DNA of 6,508 bases, from contig JBBQXP010000130.1 of the NCBI GenBank assembly GCA_038209555.1, positions 1 through 6,508 on the forward strand. The letters run 5' to 3'. The notes beneath the pieces were generated by a model. The model made no database searches. It had not been told where the DNA came from and was given only the letters and a program-made list of their open reading frames with translations. Below, one piece after another: positions 1-5,375 of the stretch. This stretch comes from DASQGA01 sp038209555. GTDB lineage: Bacteria > Actinomycetota > Thermoleophilia > Gaiellales > Gaiellaceae. Both the position numbers and the translations under genes were made by a program. Every line of letters begins with the position of its first letter. Position 1 is the first letter of the stretch.

Positions 1-776
1 AAGCGCACGAGCCAGCCGTCCGCCTCGGGTTCCGAGGAGAGGAGCGCCAGGTCGTCTGGCGCGGTCGCACCCGTCGCCTCCCTCACCGCCCGCTCAGCCG
101 CCTGCTCAGCGAACGAGTAGCACGAGCGTCCTCGATAGTGCTCGAGCGGGATCCGGCCTGCTAGCACCTCGTCGAGCAGCTCCCAGACCCCGGAGCGCTC
201 CATGCGGCCGAAGTAGAGGCCGGCGGGCAGCGATACCAGGTTCCCCGCGAACCGGTCGCCGCCGACGTGGGACGCCTGCCAGACCGTGTCCTCCTCAGCC
301 TGCTCGCGGACCGCGTCGTAGAGGGGGCGCCCGAACTTCGCACAGCAGCGGTCCCTCTTTCCGTGCGTGCAGACGACGAGGAGCGGCCCTTCGACCGGAT
401 GGGCCCAGCCGGCGGCGCCGGTCTCGAGCGCGCCGGCGAGGTCCAGGCCAAGAAGCTCTGGGTACCCGCCGAGCTCGGCTCCGAGCATGATGCTCTCGCC
501 CTCGGTCGTGCGGCCGACATAGAACGCGTACTCGGCGTGCTGTCGACGCTCCGGGCGCCGGACGAACAGGAGCCGTGAGCGCGGAAGCGCGGCGAGCTGC
601 TCGCGCAGGTACGCCTTCACCTGATCCGAAAGGCCCGACCCCGCCACGATGTCCCTGCTCCAGAGCCCGCGGTACTCGAGGAGGATCCAGTTCTCGATGC
701 GGCTCGCCGTCGCCGCCAGAGGCTCCGCGCTCTCGCGCGATACCTCGGCGCAGAGCGGCCTACCACCCTCGCCCAT
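1..776 (-). CDS. Suc/Fer-like thioredoxin-fold [2Fe-2S] protein (partial, C-terminus off the left edge)
   Basis: Reading the minus strand from the ATG at 776 gives 258 uninterrupted codons to the window edge. Seen directly: a CTHGKRDRCC segment at residues 136-145 (Cys136-X8-Cys145, with a second Cys at 144) and, about 25 residues on, SHVGGDRFAGN at 169-179 followed by LPAGLYFGRM. This arrangement is typical of the sucrase/ferredoxin-like family (Suc_Fer-like, PF06999). Eukaryotic relatives Apd1 and Aim32 bind a [2Fe-2S] cluster through two Cys and two His in a thioredoxin-like fold. Here the first His is present (170) but the second ligand position is Asp174. The substrate is unknown; an electron-transfer or redox role is inferred. 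Start choice: an in-frame TGA lies seven codons upstream, no other start codon falls between, and GGAGG (780-784) sits three bases before the ATG. The gene follows the carboxylase by 42 bases on the same strand, so co-transcription is likely. The family assignment is firm; the function is not. Confidence 0.85.
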   Translation of the reverse strand, partial: MGEGGRPLCAEVSRESAEPLAATASRIENWILLEYRGLWSRDIVAGSGLSDQVKAYLREQLAALPRSRLLFVRRPERRQHAEYAFYVGRTTEGESIMLGAELGGYPELLGLDLAGALETGAAGWAHPVEGPLLVVCTHGKRDRCCAKFGRPLYDAVREQAEEDTVWQASHVGGDRFAGNLVSLPAGLYFGRMERSGVWELLDEVLAGRIPLEHYRGRSCYSFAEQAAERAVREATGATAPDDLALLSSEPEADGWLVR

Positions 777-818
777 GCGCCTCCATGCCGGTCGTCACCC
801 AGCCAGCGTAGCTCCCGG

Positions 819-2597
819 TCAGTCGCCCTCCTGTGCCACCACGCAGATCACCTGGCCGGTGGTGACCGCCTCGCCGGGCCGGACCGAGAGGCCGCTGACC
901 CTGCCGTCCCGATGAGCGGTGATCTCGTTCTCCATCTTCATCGCCTCGACGACGCAGATGACGGAGCCGGCCGTAACCTCATCGCCGTCGGCAACCTCGA
1001 CGGCCAGGACCGTCCCCTGCATCGGGCTGACCACGTCTTCTTCACCCGCAAGGTGATGGGCCGCGCGTGAACGCTCCCGCCGCACCCTGGCGAGCTCGAC
1101 GTGGGGCGGCTCGGGCTGGAGGACGGTCACTCCGTAGCGCCGCCCATCCAGCTCCACGTCGACGATCTGCGGTTGTGAGCGCGGCGCACCATCCCTGGCC
1201 GCACCTGCGGAGCGCGCGGTCAGCTCAGCGGCCTGTTCCGCGAGCTCGGTGCTCTCGACGACGCCCTGGCAGGTCTCTCCCGCGACGAAACAGGGATGCG
1301 CGAGGAGCGCCCGGTGGAAGCCCACGAGCGTCGGCACGCCCTCGATCCTGAATTCGCCGAGGGCCCGCAGCATCCGGCGCCGCGCGCGCTCACGATCCGT
1401 ATCCCAGACGCAGAGCTTCGCGATCATCGGGTCGTAGAGCGCGAGGATCTCCGACCCTACGGTCACCCCGGAGTCGACGCGGACGCCGGGTCCCGCGGGC
1501 TCGTGGTACGCGGTGATGGCGCCGGGCGCCGGCAGGAAGCCGCTCGCCACGTCCTCCGCGTTGATCCGGCACTCGATCGCATGGCCCGAAAAGCGGATGT
1601 TCTCCTGCGCGTACGAGAGGTGGTGGCCGGCAGCCACGAGGATCTGCTCTCGGATCAGATCGATTCCCGTGACGAGCTCGGTGACCGTGTGCTCGACCTG
1701 GATCCGCGTATTCATCTCGAGGAACCAGTAGTTCCCGCCGCGATCGAGCAGGCCCTCGACAGTCCCCGCGCTCCGGTAGCCGACCGCCCGGGCCGCCTCG
1801 ACGGCGATGCTGCCGATCCGGGCGCGCAGCTCGGGCGTCACGGCCGGCGACGGCGTCTCCTCGACGAGCTTCTGGTGTCGCCGCTGGATCGTGCAGTCCC
1901 GCTCCCCGAGGTGGACGACGTTGCCGTGCTCATCCGCGAGCACCTGCACCTCGACGTGCCGTGGATCATCGAGGTACTTCTCGACGTAGACGGTCGCGTC
2001 CGAGAAGTAGGCCTCGCCTTCGCGCCGCGCCGTCGCCAGGGCCCGTTCGGCCTCCTCCGCGGAGCGAACCACCTTGAGCCCCTTGCCGCCGCCGCCGGCC
2101 GAAGCCTTCACGGCGAGCGGCCACCCGTACTCCTCCCCTAGAGCCGCAAGCTCCTCGGGCGAATCGACCGGTTCCGTGGTACCGGGAATGACCGGAACGC
2201 CCGCCGCTGCCATGCGCCGGCGCGCCTCGACCTTCGAGCCCATGAGCTCGATCGCCTCCGGCGGCGGCCCGATCCAGACGATGCCGGCCTCAATGCACGC
2301 GCGCGCGAGCTCAGCCTTCTCCGCCAGGAAGCCGTACCCGGGGTGAAGTGCGTCGGCGCCCGCCCGGCGGGCCGTCTCTACGATGCGCTCGACGTTCAAG
2401 TAACTCTCAGCCGGCGGCCCGGCTCCGAGGAGATAGGCCTCATCGGCCTGCGTGACGTGCAGGCTGGCCCGATCTGCCTCCGAGTAGACCGCAACCGACT
2501 CGATCCCGAGCTCCCGGAGCGTCCTGAAGATACGGATGGCGATCTCGCCCCGGTTGGCGACGAGCACCTTCCGGAAGGGCGGGGCCTCGACGTTCAT
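819..2597 (-). CDS. accA: Acyl-CoA carboxylase alpha subunit (biotin carboxylase plus biotin carrier domain)
   Basis: This 592-residue protein carries out ATP-dependent carboxylation of biotin and carries the carboxybiotin to a separate carboxyltransferase (beta subunit), making malonyl-CoA or methylmalonyl-CoA for fatty acid synthesis. The biotin carboxylase N-domain opens with KVLVANRGEIAIRI (10-23). The ATP-grasp part has Lys122, Lys164 with the glycine loop AGGGGKG (167-173), and RRHQKLVEE with Lys243. The active-site strand EMNTRIQVEH is at 294-303, and Arg344 matches the catalytic Arg338 of E. coli AccC. After a linker, a biotinyl domain runs from about 520 to the end with EAMKMEN; the biotinylated Lys is 554, 38 residues from the C-terminus. 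The size and two-domain layout match actinobacterial AccA proteins, which are shorter than mitochondrial PCC/MCC alpha chains. Thr304 replaces the Pro common in AccC, as in pyruvate carboxylases. No carboxyltransferase gene is in view, so the acyl-CoA specificity cannot be read. The start is the first ATG; no clear ribosome binding site precedes it. Confidence 0.95.
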   Translation of the reverse strand: MNVEAPPFRKVLVANRGEIAIRIFRTLRELGIESVAVYSEADRASLHVTQADEAYLLGAGPPAESYLNVERIVETARRAGADALHPGYGFLAEKAELARACIEAGIVWIGPPPEAIELMGSKVEARRRMAAAGVPVIPGTTEPVDSPEELAALGEEYGWPLAVKASAGGGGKGLKVVRSAEEAERALATARREGEAYFSDATVYVEKYLDDPRHVEVQVLADEHGNVVHLGERDCTIQRRHQKLVEETPSPAVTPELRARIGSIAVEAARAVGYRSAGTVEGLLDRGGNYWFLEMNTRIQVEHTVTELVTGIDLIREQILVAAGHHLSYAQENIRFSGHAIECRINAEDVASGFLPAPGAITAYHEPAGPGVRVDSGVTVGSEILALYDPMIAKLCVWDTDRERARRRMLRALGEFRIEGVPTLVGFHRALLAHPCFVAGETCQGVVESTELAEQAAELTARSAGAARDGAPRSQPQIVDVELDGRRYGVTVLQPEPPHVELARVRRERSRAAHHLAGEEDVVSPMQGTVLAVEVADGDEVTAGSVICVVEAMKMENEITAHRDGRVSGLSVRPGEAVTTGQVICVVAQEGD

Positions 2598-2604
2598 CGC
2601 CCCG

Positions 2605-2610
2605 TATTCT
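2605..2610 (+). promoter_or_regulatory. Candidate -10 element (TATTCT) for a leaderless pgsA transcript
   Basis: TATTCT fits the actinobacterial TANNNT -10 pattern and ends eight bases before the GTG of pgsA, so transcription would begin at or next to the start codon. There is no Shine-Dalgarno sequence in between, and I see no good -35 hexamer at 16-18 bases. The element lies in the 21-base gap between the divergent starts of the carboxylase and pgsA. Confidence 0.35.
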
Positions 2611-2618
2611 GTCCGTCA

Positions 2619-3164
2619 GTGGGCTTCGCCGACCAGCTAACCCTGGGCCGCGCAGTCGCCGTGCCGGTGGTCGTGGTCCTGTTTGCCTGGAACTTCCCGA
2701 ACCACGATTACTACGCGACCGTGGTCTTCGCCCTCGCGATGGCGACGGATTACGTCGACGGCTGGTGGGCGCGCCGGAGCGAGCAGACGTCGAACCTCGG
2801 CCGCCTGCTCGATCCGATCGCGGACAAGATCCTCATCCTGGCGACCCTGATCATGCTCGTGGGCCGCGTGCTCCCGGCCTGGATGGTGGCGGCTATCGTC
2901 GCGCGGGAGTTCCTGGTCTCGGGACTCCGCCTGGCGGCGCTCGAACGCGGCGTGGTCATGAGCGCGCGCGACCTCGCCAAGGTGAAGACGACCTCGCAGG
3001 CCGTGGCGGCGACCCTGGCCGGACTCGCGGCGGGCGGGGCCATCTCGGACGACATCGCCTGGTGGGCGCTCCTCCTCGCAGTCGCGCTCACCTGGCTCTC
3101 CGGCCTCGACTACGCCCGTGTGGCGCCGAGCATCCTCCGCGGCGGCCGCGCTCCCGCCTCCTAG
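2619..3164 (+). CDS. pgsA: CDP-diacylglycerol--glycerol-3-phosphate 3-phosphatidyltransferase
   Basis: This integral membrane enzyme makes phosphatidylglycerol phosphate from CDP-diacylglycerol and sn-glycerol 3-phosphate, the committed step to phosphatidylglycerol and cardiolipin. With the GTG start it has 181 residues, close to E. coli PgsA (182). The full CDP-alcohol phosphatidyltransferase signature is intact: Asp44, Asp47-Gly48-x2-Ala51-Arg52, Gly61, Asp65 and Asp69. The N-terminal LTLGRAVAVP followed by a hydrophobic segment, AREFLVSGLRLAA (95-107), and the AKVKTTSQ stretch (120-127) are PgsA-like, which argues against the phosphatidylinositol-phosphate synthase branch. Hydrophobic segments lie near 13-24, 33-43, 71-95, 126-140 and 148-164. 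The frame stays open for 92 codons upstream, but that part is antisense to the carboxylase and reads as shadow sequence; GTG 2619 puts the conserved TLGR motif at the expected N-terminal place. No Shine-Dalgarno is visible. Its acceptor substrate is the product of glpK, the next gene. Confidence 0.9.
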   Translation: MGFADQLTLGRAVAVPVVVVLFAWNFPNHDYYATVVFALAMATDYVDGWWARRSEQTSNLGRLLDPIADKILILATLIMLVGRVLPAWMVAAIVAREFLVSGLRLAALERGVVMSARDLAKVKTTSQAVAATLAGLAAGGAISDDIAWWALLLAVALTWLSGLDYARVAPSILRGGRAPAS

Positions 3165-3252
3165 AGGCTTGTAGTAGCGCGAGGTGAATAGGGCGCACCC
3201 GTCCAGCGGGGGCGGCTCGTCCGCTCGCAACCGGCCGCGCCGCCCTCCCGAG

Positions 3253-3258
3253 TAGCAT
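3253..3258 (+). promoter_or_regulatory. Candidate -10 element (TAGCAT) for a leaderless glpK transcript
   Basis: TAGCAT matches TANNNT and lies six bases before the GTG of glpK, with no Shine-Dalgarno sequence. The 100 bases between pgsA and glpK hold no other gene and no convincing terminator, so read-through from pgsA is also possible. No clear -35 hexamer was found. Confidence 0.35.
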
Positions 3259-3264
3259 CGCGCC

Positions 3265-4707
3265 GTGCCCGACGCACTCGTCCTTGCGATCGACCAGGGG
3301 ACGACTGGGACGACATGTATCGTCTTCGACGCGGAGCTCCGACGCCGCGGACGCGGCTACGCGGAGGTGCGGCAGCACTTTCCCCGCCCGGGCTGGGTCG
3401 AGCATGATCCGGAGGAGATCTGGGCGTCCGTGCTCGCCGCCGCCGAGGCCGCAATTGGCGACGCGGGCGTGCGGGCCGGAGATCTCGCCGCGATCGGGAT
3501 CACGAACCAGCGCGAGACCACAGTGCTATGGCAGCGCTCGACAGGCCGCTCGGTGCACCGCGCGATCGTCTGGCAGGACCGGCGGACTGCCGAGCGCTGC
3601 CGGGAGCTCCCGAGAGACCTCGTCCGCAAGCGCACCGGCCTCGTCCCGGATCCCTATTTCTCGGCGACGAAGCTCGAGTGGCTCCTCAACGAGACGGGCA
3701 GAGACCCGGCCGAGCTCGCCTTTGGCACCGTCGACGCCTGGCTCGTCTGGCAGCTGACCGGCGGTGCGGTTCACACCACCGACGTCTCGAACGCCTCGCG
3801 CACGATGCTTTTCGGGCTCGAGAGCCTGGAGTGGGATGACGAGCTGCTCGAGCTCTTCGGGGTGCCGCGCGAGATCATGCCGAGGGTCGTCGACTCGAGC
3901 GGCCCGATCGCCGAGGCCGACTTCCTCGGCGCGAGGGTCCCGATCACCGGGATCGCCGGGGACCAGCAGGCGGCGCTCTTCGGCCAGGGATGCTACGAGC
4001 CCGGGCAGGCGAAGGCGACGTACGGAACCGGCAGCTTTGTCCTCGCCAACGCCGGCGGCGACGCAGGGCGGGCACCCGAAGGCCTCCTGAGAACTGCGGC
4101 GTGGCGGCTGGACGGAGAGCAGGCCGTCTACGCCCTGGAGGGCTCGATCTTCGTCACCGGCGCGGCGATCCAATGGCTACGCGACGGCCTCGGGCTCCTC
4201 GGCGACGCGGCCGAGAGCGAGCGGCTTGCCCGATCGCTCGAGGGAAACGACGGCGTCTACTTCGTGCCGGCGCTGACGGGACTCGGCTCGCCACACTGGA
4301 CGCCGGAGGCCCATGGCCTCATCACGGGCCTGACCCGCGGCACGGAGCGCGCGCACCTCGTCCGCGCCGCGCTGGAGGCGGCTGCCTTCCAGACGACGGA
4401 CGTGCTCGACGCGATGCCGCCCAGGGTCGAGCTGCTCCGCGCCGACGGCGGCATGAGCGAGAACGCCTTCCTCATGCAGCTCCAGGCCGACCTCGCCCGG
4501 ATCCCGGTCGAGGTGCCGGCCGAGCGGGAGAGCACCGCTCTCGGCGCAGCCGCGCTCGCCGGCCTCGGCGTCGGAGTCTGGAAGACACCTGCCGAGATCG
4601 CCGCCCTGGGCCGGATCGAGCGGCGGTACGAGCCGGAGCTTCCGGAAGACGAAGCGGAGCGTCTACTCGCCGGCTGGCGAGACGCCCTCCGCCGCACCCT
4701 CCTCTAG
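3265..4707 (+). CDS. glpK: Glycerol kinase
   Basis: This cytosolic FGGY-family kinase phosphorylates glycerol with ATP to sn-glycerol 3-phosphate, feeding both glycerol catabolism and phospholipid synthesis. It has 480 residues against about 500 in E. coli. Seen directly: the phosphate-binding start AIDQGTTGTT with Asp10; NQRET with Arg83-Glu84 and Trp103 at E. coli numbering; Tyr131 (E. coli Tyr135); catalytic Asp233 in GIAGDQQAALFGQ; the ATP-site YGTGSF; and the second FGGY signature from GSPHWTPEAHG onward. The segment before Asp233 is shorter than in E. coli and lacks the GGKGGTR loop that binds the inhibitor fructose 1,6-bisphosphate; it also lacks the YHFYG segment whose His is phosphorylated by HPr in Firmicutes. 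So neither classical control is expected. The GTG start places the nucleotide motif at residue 10, where the family has it. It follows pgsA by 100 bases, and its last 45 bases overlap a convergent small gene. Confidence 0.95.
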   Translation: MPDALVLAIDQGTTGTTCIVFDAELRRRGRGYAEVRQHFPRPGWVEHDPEEIWASVLAAAEAAIGDAGVRAGDLAAIGITNQRETTVLWQRSTGRSVHRAIVWQDRRTAERCRELPRDLVRKRTGLVPDPYFSATKLEWLLNETGRDPAELAFGTVDAWLVWQLTGGAVHTTDVSNASRTMLFGLESLEWDDELLELFGVPREIMPRVVDSSGPIAEADFLGARVPITGIAGDQQAALFGQGCYEPGQAKATYGTGSFVLANAGGDAGRAPEGLLRTAAWRLDGEQAVYALEGSIFVTGAAIQWLRDGLGLLGDAAESERLARSLEGNDGVYFVPALTGLGSPHWTPEAHGLITGLTRGTERAHLVRAALEAAAFQTTDVLDAMPPRVELLRADGGMSENAFLMQLQADLARIPVEVPAERESTALGAAALAGLGVGVWKTPAEIAALGRIERRYEPELPEDEAERLLAGWRDALRRTLL

Positions 4708-4833
4708 GTTTTCGGCCACCCCGACACGCCACCATTCGTCGCGATGGTCGGACTGGGATCGCGCCTTCTCCAGCGCCGCGGTGATGGCCTCCCGCTCCTC
4801 GCGGGAGGGCTCGGGAACGATGTCCAAACGCAC
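4663..4833 (-). CDS. Small acyl-CoA carboxylase epsilon-like protein (56 aa)
   Basis: This short minus-strand frame was found by hand translation. It begins MRLDIVPEPSREEREAITAA, continues with a charged linker, then has DEWWRVGVAENLEEG at 34-48. The pattern of a short strand, a P-x-x-E-E-R helix and a Trp-rich tail resembles the small epsilon subunits that bind actinobacterial acyl-CoA carboxylases (AccE type); this is a resemblance by eye, not a search result. An in-frame TAG four codons upstream leaves GTG 4833 as the only start. There is no Shine-Dalgarno, but TAGGCT lies six bases upstream. Its last 45 bases are antisense to the end of glpK, so only about the first 42 residues are free of that constraint. 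The alpha subunit gene lies 2 kb away on the same strand, which supports the guess. Otherwise it should be called a conserved hypothetical small protein. Confidence 0.55.
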   Translation of the reverse strand: MRLDIVPEPSREEREAITAALEKARSQSDHRDEWWRVGVAENLEEGAAEGVSPAGE

Positions 4834-4839
4834 TCGCCG

Positions 4840-4845
4840 AGCCTA
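4840..4845 (-). promoter_or_regulatory. Candidate -10 element (TAGGCT) for the small minus-strand gene
   Basis: Read on the minus strand, TAGGCT fits TANNNT and is followed by six bases and then the GTG at 4833. This is the same geometry as at glpK and close to that at pgsA, suggesting a leaderless message. No good -35 hexamer is visible. Confidence 0.3.
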
Positions 4846-4894
4846 CCGCCAGGAGGGATTGGTGGAACACCTGTTTGCGGATCGCGGAGCTCTC

Positions 4895-4912
4895 CTACAT
4901 CCAAGGGTGTAG
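4895..4912. promoter_or_regulatory. 18-bp imperfect palindrome, candidate operator
   Basis: CTACATCCAAGGGTGTAG is a dyad with five perfect outer pairs (CTACA/TGTAG), one mismatch and two further pairs around an AA centre. It lies in the 140-base gap between the divergent small minus-strand gene and the solo LuxR-type gene, where a regulator could act on both. No known operator family is recognised. Confidence 0.35.
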
Positions 4913-4953
4913 CCACGAAGATACGTCCGACGGCCAATTGCGGGGCCTCTCTA

Positions 4954-4969
4954 CACACACGAGTATGTG
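4954..4969. promoter_or_regulatory. 16-bp imperfect palindrome just upstream of the LuxR-type gene
   Basis: CACACACGAGTATGTG is a dyad with seven-base arms, one mismatch and a two-base centre, ending four bases before the ATG at 4974. It resembles the dyad at 4895 (both sit in a CTCTC-CTACA context). A site this close to the start would repress rather than activate if it is an operator; autoregulation by the adjacent HTH protein is a guess. Confidence 0.3.
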
Positions 4970-4973
4970 ATCC

Positions 4974-5252
4974 ATGCTCAGGCTTGATCGCGAGACACGA
5001 TTCACGGTTCGGCAGCGGCAGGTCGTGCACCTCCTGGCGCAGGGCTGCTCGAATGTCGAGATCGCCGATCGACTCGGGATCTCGCCGCGAACGGCGAAGG
5101 CTCACGCCGACGTGCTGCGGATGAAGCTCTCCGTCGGACGCCGCCGCCAAATCCCTGCGGCGTTTCGCGAGCTCACCGGCGAAGACCCTCACGAACCCAC
5201 GAGCCTGGAGTTGGACGCCGGTGCGCGCGGCGACTCCCGCATTCCGGCGTGA
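4974..5252 (+). CDS. Stand-alone LuxR-type helix-turn-helix DNA-binding protein (92 aa)
   Basis: Residues 10-69 form one LuxR/GerE-type HTH domain: FTVRQRQVVHLLAQG, then SNVEIADRLGIS (scaffold helix and turn, 26-37) and RTAKAHADVLRMKLSV with the recognition helix near 38-49 and the conserved Lys51-Leu52. Two Glu residues usual at the domain start (RExE) are Gln here (14 and 16). No receiver, autoinducer-binding or ATPase domain is present; the N-terminus has only nine residues before the HTH and the tail (70-92) is polar and probably disordered. A TGA one codon upstream of the ATG (separated by TCC) rules out a longer protein in this frame, so this is not a truncated view of a bigger regulator unless a frameshift removed it. 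No Shine-Dalgarno is seen. It is followed by a hairpin terminator, hence probably monocistronic. A transcriptional regulator of unknown targets, possibly of the divergent gene or of itself. Confidence 0.8.
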   Translation: MLRLDRETRFTVRQRQVVHLLAQGCSNVEIADRLGISPRTAKAHADVLRMKLSVGRRRQIPAAFRELTGEDPHEPTSLELDAGARGDSRIPA

Positions 5253-5275
5253 CCGGCTTCGGGGGATGACGGCAC

Positions 5276-5316
5276 CCGCGCCCGTGACAGAAGTTGCGGG
5301 CGCGGACATCCTCTTT
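5276..5316 (+). terminator. Intrinsic-type terminator after the LuxR-type gene
   Basis: A 13-bp stem (5276-5288 with 5293-5305) has nine perfect GC-rich outer pairs, two G-T pairs and two inner pairs closing an AGAA tetraloop. It begins 24 bases after the stop codon and is followed by ACATCCTCTTT, a weak T tract. It separates the solo HTH gene from the downstream ATPase regulator. Confidence 0.65.
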
Positions 5317-5346
5317 CGAGCGATAGGAATTCGCGGTGCTTCCCGT

Positions 5347-5352
5347 TAACCT
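5347..5352 (+). promoter_or_regulatory. Candidate -10 element (TAACCT) for the MalT-like gene
   Basis: TAACCT fits TANNNT and lies 23 bases before the ATG at 5376, downstream of the terminator. It would give a short leader of about 17 bases that contains the ribosome binding site. No convincing -35 hexamer was found, so confidence is low. Confidence 0.25.
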
Positions 5353-5364
5353 CGGCTAGCCCTT

Positions 5365-5370
5365 GGAGGG
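5365..5370 (+). promoter_or_regulatory. Ribosome binding site of the MalT-like gene
   Basis: GGAGGG lies five bases before the ATG at 5376 and decides this start. It is the best Shine-Dalgarno sequence in the window, in contrast to the GTG-started genes on the left. Confidence 0.7.
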
Positions 5371-5375
5371 CGCAA

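Noticed and set aside
267..578. Plus-strand open frame of 103 codons and an overlapping minus frame at 161-520
   Set aside because: Both overlap the Suc/Fer-like gene, which has clear family motifs in a different minus-strand frame; neither shows any domain.
1296..2141. Long plus-strand open frame (281 codons) inside the carboxylase gene
   Set aside because: It is the antisense of strongly conserved biotin carboxylase sequence; the protein is rich in Arg, Asp, Leu and Val with no recognisable motif, as expected of a shadow frame in GC-rich DNA.
2343..2618. N-terminal extension of pgsA by 92 codons
   Set aside because: The extension is antisense to the carboxylase start, low in hydrophobic membrane character and absent from PgsA proteins; the GTG at 2619 gives the usual length.
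3165..3264. Possible terminator or promoter between pgsA and glpK
   Set aside because: GC-rich runs are present but no stem with a T tract could be drawn, and no -35 hexamer pairs with TAGCAT at normal spacing.
3526..4173. Minus-strand open frame of 215 codons within glpK
   Set aside because: Shadow of the conserved glycerol kinase frame; no motif and no start signal.
3990..4784. Plus-strand open frame of 264 codons overlapping glpK
   Set aside because: Arg- and Pro-rich out-of-frame translation of glpK running past its end; no domain.
4744..5124. Plus-strand open frame of 126 codons before and into the LuxR-type gene
   Set aside because: It crosses the divergent promoter gap and reads the HTH gene out of frame; composition is Arg/Ser/Gly-rich without a domain.
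4704..5309. Minus-strand open frame of 201 codons across the LuxR-type gene
   Set aside because: It is antisense to the HTH domain, includes the intergenic dyads and the terminator arm, and shows no motif.
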